NCBI RefSeq assembly: GCF_000208865.1
Contig: NC_018398.1
Coordinates: 2,294,001-2,358,000 of the forward strand
Direction: 5' to 3'
Origin: Neospora caninum Liverpool
Taxonomy: Eukaryota > Apicomplexa > Conoidasida > Eucoccidiorida > Sarcocystidae
DNA: 64,000 nucleotides
The notes below the pieces were generated by a model, which was given only the letters and a program-made list of their open reading frames with translations, ran no database searches and was not told the origin of the DNA. Made by a program: the position numbers and the translations under genes. Below are positions 24,501 through 36,183 of this stretch, piece after piece; within the stretch, counting starts at the first letter, position 1; each line of letters opens with the position of its first letter.

Positions 24501-27500
24501 TGTTTTGGGGGGGGGGGGGCCACTGTACACCACGAGTTGGATTTCTGGTGCTTTCAAGTGCGAAAGAGAACAACGAACGAACATCCCGCGAGAGACGTTC
24601 ACGCTAGCCACCGATGCCAAAAACCGACGAACGCGTCCACAACCCTTTTCTAGATGCATGCACCTAGCAATGCCTGAGCAACTAGCAACTCCCCTGTAGA
24701 TGTATAACTTCACCTCTCGCTACTGCGTATATAGTCTGCACACTAGATATCTACGTATTGATGTAGTGTGCGTGTGGAAGTTCTGCGTATGCTAGCTGTA
24801 TTATCTATTTACGTTAGTTATTCAGAATACTACAATCAGTATGTATATTAGATATGTGCTCTGTTTATAAAACGTATGCAAATATATCATGCACAGCAAC
24901 TACAGATGTTATATGTATATCTACATATTATGTAAGACTGGTATGTATATTATGCAGGTGGGCAATGTGCTGCGCGTGGACGCAGCCTTTCGGGAATAGT
25001 CACCCAGACTGGAGGAGATGAATCTTCTCTGCTGTTTCTTTGCCGCTGCGAGAGAGAAGGCCTCTGGCGCTTCGAGAGGGCTCACCACGCTTGGACTAAT
25101 TTTCCGAAAGCGGTTTTTTCCTGTTTGCAGCGCTTCCAAAGACCCTCGTCCTTCTCGTCCTCTCGCAAGTTTGGAAGAGCGCAGAAGACGTTGACCGGCA
25201 CAACCTCCGGCCGTACTACATGGCGCATGCGCAACCGATGGTAGAATGCTCGTCCAAGTTCTCGTGTTTAACCAAGATAATACGGGCCTCGATAGACGTG
25301 TCTGCGTAGCTTTACATCGTCCCTCATCAGAAATACTTGAAAACGTCCTTGGTTTTCGTCTCGAGCGTACACGCGCTGTGAAAACCCACGCCTACAGAAA
25401 TGGCATCTGTTACCAGCTGTGCACTTCTTTCTGGATGATGCGCACATGCATGCATAAGTATATCGATATATATATATATACGTATATACGTATATATATA
25501 TATATATATATATATACAGGCATATGTATACAGATATATGGATATGTGTGTGCGTGTATGTGGGTAGGTATCTGTGTGTGTGAACAAATCTGTTGTCTCA
25601 GGTTTTTACGTGCGAGCCCCTAGTGAGCTTTCGTTGTTTCCTGCGCAGATGTTTTGGAACATCGTTCGGCACTTCCAAGGGGATTTTGGGGCGTGTTTTC
25701 GGCAAGGTCTTCCTGCAGCGGCCGTCGACGAGCTTCTGGAGAGGAAGCGCGAACTGTCAGTGAAGGTGAGTCTGCGCAGCACAGACGAACAGGAAGCGGA
25801 CAGGGAGCGGAAGCCAACGGAGGAAGCAACCGGCCGAGGAAGGGCCCTCTGCCGGCAGACATCGCGATCACGACCAAGGGCGAGACGCCAGGAAAGACAA
25901 AAAACTGGAAAGCGATTTGCAACGCCAAAGGCGAGTCAAAGGGCGAACGCGAACAAGGCGCACAGAAAACAGACGAGACATAGACCGTTCGTTCGGGAAT
26001 TTCCGTCCTGCCATCCCACGCTTCTGCCTTTCCACACAGATGAGACAACGGGGAAACAGCGCCGAGCGTCTTCCTGGAAATCGAAGGAGAAGGCAAAGGC
26101 AGCAGAGAGGTGAATGCTTTCTTTTCTGCGGCGTCACTCAAAATGTCTCTTTTCAGGCGAAGGAGAACAAGCGACAAGCCGAAGAAGCAGCCTTGGTGCG
26201 GGAAGAGAAGCGCTTGATGCGAGCGCAGCAGAAACTCGCCCGCGCGGCGCGCCCCAAAGCGACGGCCCAGCGTGAAGACGTCCCCGGAGTCACCCCACAG
26301 TCGGAGACTGTCTCTTCGTTGGCAGCCGAAGAGTCTGCTTGGGGGGGCGAGGGGAAGGAGACAGGTGCACAGGAACGAGGACAGGAGGCCCAAGAGGAAG
26401 GCACCGGCGATGAGAGGGGCGCGAGAGCAGAGACCAGCGGAAGGAACGCGGGATCGGAGGAGAGGAGAGACGAACTACGAGTTGCAATCATTCCAGTGGC
26501 AGACGGCTCAGAAGGAGAGGCCGAGCGAGGGGCGGGGAAGCCGCCCGGCGGTCCCCTTCCGCCCGAAGGAAGGCCGGGAGACAGAGACGGCGGAGAAAAG
26601 GACGGAAACGACGCAAAGAAGAACCCTCAAAAGAACGGCGAGAAGACGGAAGGGAGGGGGGGACCAGCATCTGAGGAAAGCGTGCAGAGAGGCGACGAAA
26701 ACAGCGCAATCGAGCAGGCCGAGGGCGATGGCGCGAGAAAGCAGAGGGCGAGTGCCGGAGAGCAGAGGAAGCGCCGCAGAGCCGTAGAAGCGGAAGGAGA
26801 CGGGGCGAATGAAGCGGCGCAGGAGTCAGAGGAAAGGCATCGAAGACCGCGAATCGACGAACAGGAAAACGCGGTTTGCTGTGGCGTCACGACAGCGTCC
26901 AGTGCTCCTTGTTTGGCGGAGGAAGCGAGCAACGAAGGGGGTGTTGAATCGGCAGTCGCACAGAACGCAGCTCTTACAGCCGCGTCTAGCCGTTTGGAAG
27001 GAGAGCCGTCGTCCGACTGTCCACGTCCTGCGCTCTCGTCGGCAGCTTCGCCGTCGCGTACTTCTTTTGGACGCGAGAAGGGAGACAGCGAGGAGATAAG
27101 CACCATGCAGCGACCGGGAGATGTTTCCGCCAAACCGGAAGAAGAGCGATCGACGGGAGACGCCGCGACGGGGCGGCGGCGGAGACGCGGAGCGAATGGA
27201 GACGGGACGAAGAGCGAAGCGGTTCCGCCCCTGCCTGAAATCCTCGTTTCTTGGGTGGGGAAGGAAGAGGAAGAAGATGAAGACTACGAGGCAGTCAGTG
27301 AAGAGGAAGAAGACACGGAGAGAAGACGAAGCACGCGGCGGGTAAATGCGAATGCGGGAAACAGGAGAAGGCGAGGGAATGTAACCGGCAAGGGGAAGAA
27401 GGGCGAAACGGAGGGTGCATGCAGCCACGAATCCCGCGCGGATCGATCTTCGCCGACACAGGCGGATTCGCGTGCTCCGTCGTCTTCTCTTTCTTCTCTT

Positions 27501-27698
27501 CCGTCGGTCTCACGAGAAGTTGATACGAAGAAGCGAGCGAGGCATTCTCGAGGAAGACGGCGGGGCGGAGCGGCTGTGCCCCGAGAAGAGAAACTTCGCG
27601 AAGAACAGCAACAGACCGTGGAAGAACGGCGGCGCAATCTGGCTGCTGCCGCAGAAGCACGCGCGGCCAGGCAAGCTCTCTCTCCTTCCAGTGGATGA
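21520..27698 (+). CDS. OTU1/YOD1-like ubiquitin-like domain protein with an unnamed conserved core
   Basis: Nine exons close in phase: 21520-21934, 22196-22246, 22761-22871, 23281-23543, 23855-23927, 24298-24447, 25131-25240, 25649-25765, 26157-27698, giving about 943 residues. The first three exons encode an acidic lead-in and a ubiquitin-like fold at about 109-192 (FRLRVRC, TFQDLLK, LLAGFPPKRL, FLQDGEVL). This matches the order and spacing of the UBX-like domain at the start of OTU1/YOD1. The OTU protease signature (DNSCLF) is absent from all exons, so this is not a plain OTU1. The middle exons carry a conserved-looking core (AENLVRLF, GGRFEI, GKFTVSFFAPVAGR, HNLRPYYMAH, MFWNIVRHFQGDF, RKRELSVKAKENKRQAEE) that I cannot name. 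The last exon is a 500-residue Glu/Arg/Lys-rich disordered tail. Exons of 51 and 73 nt are short but well bordered. A ubiquitin-related scaffold role is inference. Confidence 0.8.
24492..24519. repeat. T10-GTTTT-G13 homopolymer tract in an intron
   Basis: Ten T followed shortly by thirteen G on + in the intron 24448-25130 of the UBL gene. An AT-rich stretch without coding potential follows, from about 24700 to 24960. Confidence 0.9.
25465..25516. repeat. (TA)n microsatellite in a UBL-gene intron
   Basis: About 50 bases of TA, with TACG interruptions, inside the intron 25241-25648. Confidence 0.95.
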
Positions 27699-30578
27699 GA
27701 GCACCCTCGAGAGAAGAGCGAGAAAGAGGGGAGGCGAAGGAGGGAGAACAAGACAGAAGGAAGAGAAAGAACGACGGGGCGAGTTGATGCGCAATTCTGA
27801 GAGGAGAGGAAGGAAGCAAGTGTAGATGGAGACACGTCGATACAGGCACCCTGGCGTGGGTTCATGTCCTTTTTCGAGCTCCCGGATTTTCGTGCGACGT
27901 CGTTTCTGGCGACGGTCGCACATCCGTTGTACCCTCTAAGGTCCCGGCCCGCTAAACGTTGTGGCTAAACAGGTTCAGGCTCCGTGCAAGACTAAGTCAT
28001 GTGAAACGAAGGATCCTTCGACTCTGCGCTTGGTACGCAGAAACCTTAATTGCAAGAAAGAACGGAAAACATCGTATGCTGCTGCTCAACGACTCAGAGA
28101 CACGTGAGGATGGAGCTAGATATAGATGGGGTGATACAGTAGTTTACATAAATATGTTGGATAGGTGATATATAGAAGACAGATGCATGCATGCACACGG
28201 TCGACTCTGGAGACACACAGATAGATACTCGGAGAAGCCAGGAGAGACCGGCCTCAAAAATAGAGATGGGTATAGACTCGTACACATGCGAGTTTGTGGA
28301 GACACAGGCGTCCGTGAGTTGGAATGGAAGTGACAAGCGAAGAAGCAAATCAACGAATAAATAGATCTGCTGGCAACAGCCGTTTTCTGTTTCTCAAGCT
28401 GTAGTGGAATGGGAAGCGCTTGACTTACGTCCCGATTGCATCCCCGCGAGAGGAGCATGAGAAATGCAACACACCTTATTTGGCAATGCATTGATATAAT
28501 CATCGTGCACGCACTCAGCTAGTTATGAAGAGACACTCACGAGCCTAAAACCATAGCTTTGTCTCTTCGAAGGCTGTCGACTATGCGGTGTTTCCCGCAT
28601 GTAGAGAGGCATCTTTTCACGTGCTTACAGTGTGTACAACACACGTGTCGTGAGATCAGTTCGTTTTCTGACCACGTTCGCACCAGAGGGACGCCTTTTC
28701 CTGGGAACAACCGTGAGTGGGGTATCAGTCTGAAGAGCAGCGACCAGATACAGAGAGTAAATAGAACGGCAAATCGAGATTTATGCCTTTAGCTAGAGTG
28801 TTACCTTCTAGGTTAGAGCAGGAAGAGGCGCTCGGACAGCAGCGCCTTTTCGGTCTTGCTGGATTGTGACGAAATGTCATGCATTAGAAGCACCTCACGC
28901 GAAGGAAATTCATCTCCCTGTACAGCTGACCGTGCCCCCGCTCCCCCATATGAGAAGCCTTCCAAGACGGGGCGCATGGCTTGGCGCTTATCGAGTATCC
29001 GAAGAACCTTCTTAATCCCGTCATCACATTTTTGCCTCTTATATATGTTATTTCTGTATTATGCACTACAGCCGTGGCATATTTTATACATTTCTCAGCG
29101 TGTTTTCTGCCGGGAAAGTCGTTGTTAAAACAAGTGGATGTGATTTTGGACGAACCGTTAGCTGTTCTCTCTGTTTTCTCTGGGAGATGCGGTGCGACGT
29201 GGCTGTGCTGCTGGGAGAAAACGAGAGGCCCCGCTGCGTGCCCATGGACAGTGTGAAGACGAGAAGGCAATGTAGGCAAACAGGAGCACGTGGTGTGCGG
29301 CCATGTACAACGTTTTTGCTTTCACCTCGGAAGGGCGCCACGCGCCAGTCTCTCGGTCTTAATTTGAAATGGATATTGCACTACACGATACACACTATAT
29401 TGTTGCACATGTCCGTTTTGTGTTGTCTCTTGGAGCTACCATAGCCAAATCCCTGCCCGTTGCAGCAACATGTAAACGGCGGCTGTATCATGACAGTCCA
29501 AAGGACTTGAAGCTCCTGAAGATGAGTCGGAGGCGGTTCGGGTGTCGTAGGAGCTCAGACCAGGCAACAGCCAGTCTTTTGAGAGAACCACTTTGAGGTG
29601 ACGAAGCCTTCTACACGCAAATGAAAAGAGGTCCTCGTGTGCCAGGAGTTGGCTGGTTCGGCAGGACAGGCCGTGGTGAGATTTCTCGAGCATTTTGGAG
29701 AGCATCAGACAATGGTGTGAAGTCAAACGGCGCGGTGTTCCTGCTGTGCAGCTCGCCAGACGCACACACTCAGACCGCTGTTTCGCATGCAAAGCGGAGA
29801 CCGGGTTCGTATCGGGGCGAAGCAGGAACGGAAAAGCACGGGATTTCCTCCGACCTTTTTTCGACATGTTTCTCCGATATCAAGAGGTTTCTATTTCCAA
29901 TTCTTCCGCCAACAAGCGAGTCTTTTTTCAACGGCTGGAGACAAGCCCAATTTCTTGCAGCCTCGAAGCCACCTGCTCCTCGTTCGGCTGTCGGTACACC
30001 CGAACTTTCCCGCGGAGGCGATTTTCACCGTGCGTATTTCGATCCCTTCGTTTGCTTCTTCGTTCTAAATTAACGTAGAATCGCTTTCTTGTCCTTCTCT
30101 ATTAGAAGGTCACTTTATCCCTCCTGCACTCGTGGGGCTCGCTTGTTTTCCCGCCTCCTCGTCTTAAGGTGCCTTCGTAGTCCGCACGTCGTCCAACTAG
30201 GATTGTCCCGACACCGTTCTTGCCCCAAGTTCTCGCGGGTGGCGCTCTTGTCTCCCTCATTTCCTTCCTTTTCTGTTGCTGTCCAATCAAGCCCAGAGAT
30301 GAAGAAGATATAAATCGTTTCCCTGGCTTTTTCCCTTGGGCACTCTTGCCTTTTCGTCCGGCGCCTCACGTGTGGCCTGTCTTGGCTGCCCGCCCTTTCC
30401 GGTTCTCTTTCGGCTGTTCCTCTGGACTGGGATTCTTTTTTCGCTCGTCTCTCGCCGTTCCTCCTCTTCCTCGGTTCCTTCTCACCCCTGCTGTCTGTCG
30501 TTTTCCCGCAGAAGTGGTTTTGCTGCTGCATTTCCGCGCGCACACTAGGTCGGCGCTCCAGAGAAACAGCCACACAAA
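27699..30578. other. intergenic region, UBL gene to PDCL3 gene
   Basis: 2.9 kb between two genes on the same strand. Short frames on both strands show no recognisable motif. TGCATGCATGC occurs near 28185. The last few hundred bases (from about 30080) are pyrimidine-rich and probably hold the promoter and leader of the PDCL3 gene. Confidence 0.5.
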
Positions 30579-31012
30579 ATGTCGACGACAAACCCAGAAA
30601 TCCGGGAAACAGAGTGGGACGCCTTGCAGCGGAAGTTCGGAAACCTGCCGAAGCTGCCAGATGTCGTGACAGAGGAGCAGCTGACTCGAGAGGTCGTTGA
30701 CGCGGCTGAGAAGGTGGACACGCTTGCGAGCAAAAGCCTCAGAGAACTGGATGCGCTAGAAGATGAAGTAGAGGAAGACGTCCTCGAGAAGTATCGGCGC
30801 AAGAGACTGGAGGAAATCCAAAGGAAGCAGAAACTCGAAAGGTCCGTTCTCTCTCAAAAATAAAGTGCCCAGAGACCTCTTCAAAGGGGCAGATGTACCC
30901 GATACACCTCAAACCGGACACTGGACCAGCCAGCGCTTTCGTTTCAACTGTGTATACATGTGTGCATGCTCTTACGGAAATACAAATGTACATACTTATA
31001 CATATATATCTG

Positions 31013-31043
<31 letters not shown>

Positions 31044-31070
31044 TTAATTGTGTACATATGCCCGCTTGTA

Positions 31071-31111
<41 letters not shown>

Positions 31112-32194
31112 TTGTCCGTTTTGTTGGCGTTGCAGATTTGGAGACGTGTTTCATTTGAGCAAGGATGATTTCGTGGAGGAAGTAACGCGTGCGTCGGAGG
31201 TCGATCCGCTGCAGGCGGGCGGAGTGCGTTCGTCTTCGGGAGATTCGGATTCTTCGGATGACGACGACTCTGTGAGAAGCGAGCGGATCGGATGCTTTTC
31301 TTCGACACGCTCTGACTCAAGGAAGGCGAAGAAAAGTGGAACATGGGTCGTGGTGCACCTCTACCAGAACGCGATACCGGCGTGCAAAGCTCTCAACGAA
31401 ATTCTTCCGCAGCTCGCTCAGCGACACCGCGAGATCAAATTCATGAAAGGCATCGCCACTGACATTATCCCAAACTACCCCGACTCGAAGGTTCCAACGC
31501 TGCTTCTCTACTTTGGGGGAACGTGCCGCGCCCAGGTCGTCGGACTGCAGAAAGAGTGGGCAGAAGAAGGAGACGCCACACGGAAACTCGCCACGCTTCA
31601 AGGACTCGAAAGATTCCTGGGTACGAAAACAAGCAGAGAGAACTGCCCCAGTGCAGGGGACACAGTAGACAGAAACCTATACAAATATATGCATTTATAT
31701 ATATGCATGTATTTCCGTCGATGAAGAGACTACGAGACTGGTGTGGATGTAGATAGAGACACCCTTGAAACCGAGTTGTAAAGGTGTGTACATCTACGTG
31801 CGCATGTGGAGCCTTCTAAAAACGGGCTGAAAGACACGTCAGCATTGGCGCGATATGCCACTTCGGACTGGGGTCCTTCTCCGACAACGTTTGTGCGTTG
31901 TCCAGTGACAGAAGGCAAACCCGTTTTTGCGCCTTTTTCTGGTGTTCCATTTGTTTTCTCTCAGCCAAATACGGCGTTCTGAACAGCGGAGACACTGGCT
32001 GCCGGGATGAGAGCGACGGAGACAGCTCGGAGGAGGAGAGCAGGCGAGGCGCACGTCACCTGCGCATCTCGTATGGCCAGTCGGGAGGGAAAAGTCGAGC
32101 GAGAGATGACGAAAGCGACGAAGAAAAGGAGAGAACAAGAAACAAAGGGTACTCGTCTGTGGGCTTCGATAACAAAATTCAACGAGGTTACTGA
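30579..32194 (+). CDS. PDCL3: phosducin-like protein, PDCL3/PhLP2-3 type
   Basis: Thioredoxin-fold co-chaperone that, in the family, works with the CCT/TRiC chaperonin on actin and tubulin folding in the cytosol. Exons 30579-30841, 31136-31620 and 31965-32194 join in phases 2 and 1, giving about 325 residues. The start sits in a good coccidian context (CACAAAATG). The first exon holds the helical N-terminus ending in DVLEKYRRKRLEEI, the family's EYRRKR signature. The second exon holds FGDVFHLSKDDFVEEV, then WVVVHLYQNAIPACKALNE, IKFMKGIATDIIPNYPDSK and VPTLLLYFGG, all in PDCL3 order. The third starts AKYGVLNS and ends in an acidic, Arg-rich tail. An acidic Ser/Asp insert (about 35 residues, DSDSSDDDDS) separates the FGDV and VVVHLY blocks and is unusual. 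There is no CxxC, as expected for a non-redox member. Confidence 0.93.
31021..31043. repeat. (TA)n microsatellite in PDCL3 intron 1
   Basis: First of two TA tracts in the 294-bp intron 30842-31135. It is separated from the second by about 30 bases. Confidence 0.95.
31075..31110. repeat. second (TA)n microsatellite in PDCL3 intron 1
   Basis: About 18 TA units ending only some 25 bases upstream of the acceptor at 31135, close to where a branch point and pyrimidine tract would be expected. Confidence 0.95.
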
Positions 32195-33807
32195 CGCGAT
32201 GGAGGACAACGTTCCTGAGAGAGAAGACAGGAGAAATAAAGGAAGGAAAGAAGAGCGGAGAGGAGGAAGTGAGAGGAAAAGGAGAGGCAAGAAGGAAGGT
32301 GAAGGACGACAAGTATCGGCAAAGGAAGAGGCGAAGGTAGTTCTCTACATGTGGGAGCGAAGAGGGAAGTCAAACGGAAACGGATCAAGAGGCGGCCGAG
32401 GCTCAATTGGCGGCGCTGGCCAGATCGTGTAATCGGGTACAAAGAGCGACGGTAGAGAAAGACGCGCACAGGATTACTGAGCGAGAGATAACGCTGTTGT
32501 CAGCAAAAATAGGAAAATCGACCGAAAGACCTCCGGTTTTTCCCGTCCTGTGGCTCTCGGCATCGGGAGAGCGAGGGAAGATGCGAAAAAGACGTTTTGA
32601 GCAACGAAATCAGGAAAAGAGGAACGCTGGTGCTGTTCATCAGCTAGCAAACATACACCCAGAAGCTCTTTTTTTGTGCAGTTTGCTTGAACGGAGGGTT
32701 GCAGGAGGACGCTTGAGGAAAAGATCAGTTTTTCAGAGAAAAGCGAGTTTTTCTGTTTGTAACGTCACAGCGGAGACGTAAACGAACGTTTGCGGTCGTA
32801 CACGGAAACAGGTCTTAAGGTTGACTCACCTGTGCCAGCAACACGGCTGTTAAGGTCGGACAACTCTTGGTTTTTCTGTCTCGCCAATAGTGATTTTTGT
32901 GTTTCGTTAAGAGATCCGTCCGATGGAAGTCGCTAGATGTCTTCCAAAGAGCTCCAAGGAGTTATGTCTGCGGTGAGGTTTTTCGACACTTTTTGACACG
33001 TTTGTGCCTCTCCCTAATGGCAGGTATCTGACGTGGTTCTAGATCAAAACTACAGTTAAGCATACGCGTATCTATAAAATGTTACGTATTTTCGCATTAT
33101 CATAGAGATGCGCATCTATAGAGAGGTAGACATGTTGGTAGACATGCATCACAATGTACAGACTTGAGAGCAGACGGATAGCAAGACAACTCCATAGTTA
33201 GGGGGAGACAGACAGAGATACTTGTAAAAACGTAGATGTGCGCATTCGTTTGGCTGATCGCCTGCACGTGGATCAGCAAGAACTTGAGGAGCAGTGTAGG
33301 CAACGAAGGGCCCACGGGACTGAGGGACGTGCTGGGTCGTGTGTTGCGCCGAAGCTGCATTTTCTTTGTTTCCGGTACAAAGCGAACCTATAGAGATGCT
33401 TCGTCACCGCTCGAATCTCCGGCGACGCTATATCAGGATGGAGCTGACTCGACAAGCGCCTGCCTGCCTCTGGCTCCAGTGCCCGCTCCGGTGAGGAGGG
33501 CTGAGACAGAAGAGCACAGCTACTGCATTTACCATTTCGATACCTGTTCGGTTCAGTGGTACGGAAAACAAGGCATGCATCGCTAGAAACGGTTTCATAC
33601 ATGACGAATGCGATTGACCGTTGCACACGAAAAAGTGTTATCTGCGGGGCGTAAGCGGTTGTGCCCCATTGAAGAAAACCATTCCCGTTGTCTGAGCATG
33701 CGTCTTCTGAATCAAACTGCATTAAGAGCACATTCTCCTGAACTAGCCCCTGGAAACAAAGGAAGCACAAAACGTATCCCTCCAAAGGCCTCCTCTCTCG
33801 TAGGGAG
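32195..33807. other. convergent intergenic region, PDCL3 / HAD gene
   Basis: 1.6 kb between converging gene ends. A 170-codon open frame on - (33785-33273) has no recognisable domain. I see no RNA gene or repeat of note. Confidence 0.5.
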
Positions 33808-36183
33808 TCACAGTGAGTGACGCCTGTAATCCATCATGGCACTGTCTTGTTCCATGAGGTACGTGCCGCTTTCGTCGTCAGCAAACTGGTCAATCAGTTC
33901 GGTGAAGATTGACGTCTGCTTAGTGACAGTGTCAATTGTCGGTGACTCGACGTATTTTATGCATTTCGGGTGAGGATCCCGGCCAAACTGCGACTGAAGA
34001 TACTCCGAAGCATTGTGAAGGGCAATGTGCTCGAAGTCTTGGTCGCCTGCATGCAAGAAAACAAATGGAGTGACACCCTTGGTAAATGCTGTCTTTGCCG
34101 CCAAAGAAAAGGAAATGCTTCTTGCCGTTCCGTCAGAGGCTCGGGGTGTAACTTTGGCGGAACGCGGTATCCCACGGGAGTGAAGGCGGGAATAGAACAA
34201 CCGGCAATAACAAACAATGCACTACAAAAGTACGTGTCATTTCAGTAACGAGGTCTAAGCTACCTTCAGCGAAACCAGCCGTTTCTTTCTCAAATATCTG
34301 TCGGGCGTTTCGTGTTGCCTCTCAGCAGAGCTTCCGTACCTATAGTCATAACAGAGAGCTTGTGGTTAACATGCCGCCCTGCGAAATCGAGCAGCATTTG
34401 GATGAGCGCCGTGTCCTTCCAGTCCTCCAATGGAAGACCGTGAGGCTCACACATATCCCGGGCAGAGACTACAGCGATGCCTGGAAATGAAAGAAACCGC
34501 AAGGAGGGAAAAACCGACGCGTACCCTGCGAGTATAATACCATCAAGTTGGACACGTGCCAGAAAAGACTCGAAAATTGCCAACTTGTTCGCTGGTTATA
34601 CACATCCGCGGAACGGTAAAATGCACCGCTCTCCCACGTCTTGTGGGTCCTTCTCTTCCAGTGTTTTCCGGTTTTGGAAAGACCATGTGTTGAGCGTCAC
34701 GCAGAACCTGCTTGTGGGTCTCGTTCTGTCCAGGTCATCTACCGACTTTTTTTTCAGAGAGCAATATAAGCTGGTTCTCCCGCGTGGGCGTGTGTGCCCT
34801 CCGTTTCTCTGTGCCACGCAATTTAAAGAAGCAGTCAAGTGAGCGAAAGGGATTTTGCTTTTCTCGTATTCTGAGAGACTGCTGCGAGCCAGGGCGCATG
34901 TGGAACCTGGTTTTGGGCCCCAGCATGCTTTAGTTGCCACGACACGCCACGTAAACCCCACCTCAACGAAGCATGGTTACTGAACGAGCGTGTATTTTAC
35001 TGGTGGATCAATCCAGTTTCCCCTTGTTCACAGCTTGGGGAATTGCCTCAGTGGTCTGTACATGGTCACCTCTGACGTTCCTAGAGCCTCCATTGTGTGA
35101 CATAAGCGTTCAGTTTCTCGTGACAGCGTACATTAGGATGACACGTTTTGGATACCCGGAGCGACACGCAAAAACAGACCTTACTCTAATCACCGGAACC
35201 GTGTTTGCGGTCAGGGAACAGGCCCCCCCCCCTTCCTTCACCTTTTTGGGCCAATTTGGCTTCGCGTGACATGATGCTTTGAAGGCCAGCTGTCTGCCAT
35301 GATTCCCCCGCATTAGTAGCCATCCCTTTGAAACTTTGTTCTGTGTGACTGGGACCACGACCCTTTCCACTACATGAGGAATGGGCGCTGCCCTGCTGCA
35401 CTCACGTAGCTCGTTCACAGTTCTGTGGATGACGGGAAGGAGTCGGAGCGTCTTAATGAGTCCAACGCTCGTAGCGTTGGACATGATCGCAATTTCGCCT
35501 TTCTCCTTGCACTTCAGCAGCAGCCGTCGCACACTGTTTTGTAGCAGGTCCATCTTGGACTTTAGGACCGGGGAACTGAGCGCCGGGCAAGGCCTCTTAC
35601 TCATATAGAGATTCAAACCATTCTGTCCATATAGCCCCGATAGCCAGTCGGTGGGGCAAAGTGTATTGTCCCAGTCAAAGACGTAATACCTGGCAAACTG
35701 ATTTCCCTCCTGAGGCGCCGCAGGGGGGGGAACGCCAAAGCTCTGGCCAGTCTGGTGTGCGCTGAGTTCCTGGGTTGTCCCGGCTCTCACGAGCGCACTG
35801 GCGGCTGCACCACTCGCTATTTCAGGAGCACCTGGACTTCCCGGACCGTATGCGGAGAGAAGCGGGATCGGCCGCGATGTAACAGCAAGGCCGCCGGATG
35901 TGCTGGGCCGCTGAGAGGCCGAGAACGGTGAAGTCTGCGGAAGAACCTCATCGTCGTTCCCACGGCTACCCGCCCAGGTAACGGGGTGTATTGCAGGGTT
36001 TGGAATGACACCATTTAGAGTTCGACGAGCTGCTCTGACAGCTCCAATCGGGCGCACAAGGATGCCCTTGGGGCCACGGGCAACAGCCCCCTGGCTAGCA
36101 GCTGAGAGCGGCACCGGAGCAAGTCCATGAGGTGGCGTAAAGGGAAGCGTGTTCGCAGGGCCGTGAGCAGAAAAGGACGACAT
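33808..36183 (-). CDS. HAD-superfamily phosphatase-like protein
   Basis: Haloacid-dehalogenase fold protein; the family members are mostly phosphatases using an Asp nucleophile. Exons 36183-35406, 34480-34340 and 34046-33808 join in phase 1 at both borders (donors GTGAGT and GTACGG, acceptors TTCCAG and TGCAG), giving about 385 residues. HAD motif I is YYVFDWDNTLCPTDWL with both catalytic Asp (DWDNT). Motif II is IAIMSNAT. The strand IAVVSARD is rebuilt across the first intron, and the acidic motif IV is formed by TIG joined to DQDFEH across the second. The first 140 residues are Pro/Ala/Ser-rich linker without a domain. The frame is open to about 36405 but has no ATG upstream of 36183. A possible 5' exon, open from 36685 and containing KLKPRWMIAERAGD, could extend the protein. 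Substrate unknown. Confidence 0.75.

Noticed and set aside
24700..24960. AT-rich stretch as a nuclear mitochondrial DNA insert or tRNA
   Set aside because: No cox1, cob or rRNA fragment could be recognised and no cloverleaf was seen. It sits inside an intron and is best taken as AT-rich intronic DNA.
25465..25516. Regular repeats as a CRISPR array or replication origin
   Set aside because: They are simple TA dinucleotide runs without spacers, in a eukaryotic intron.
33273..33785. 170-codon Cys-containing frame on -
   Set aside because: No signal peptide or family pattern, and it lies in a convergent 3' region where UTRs are expected.
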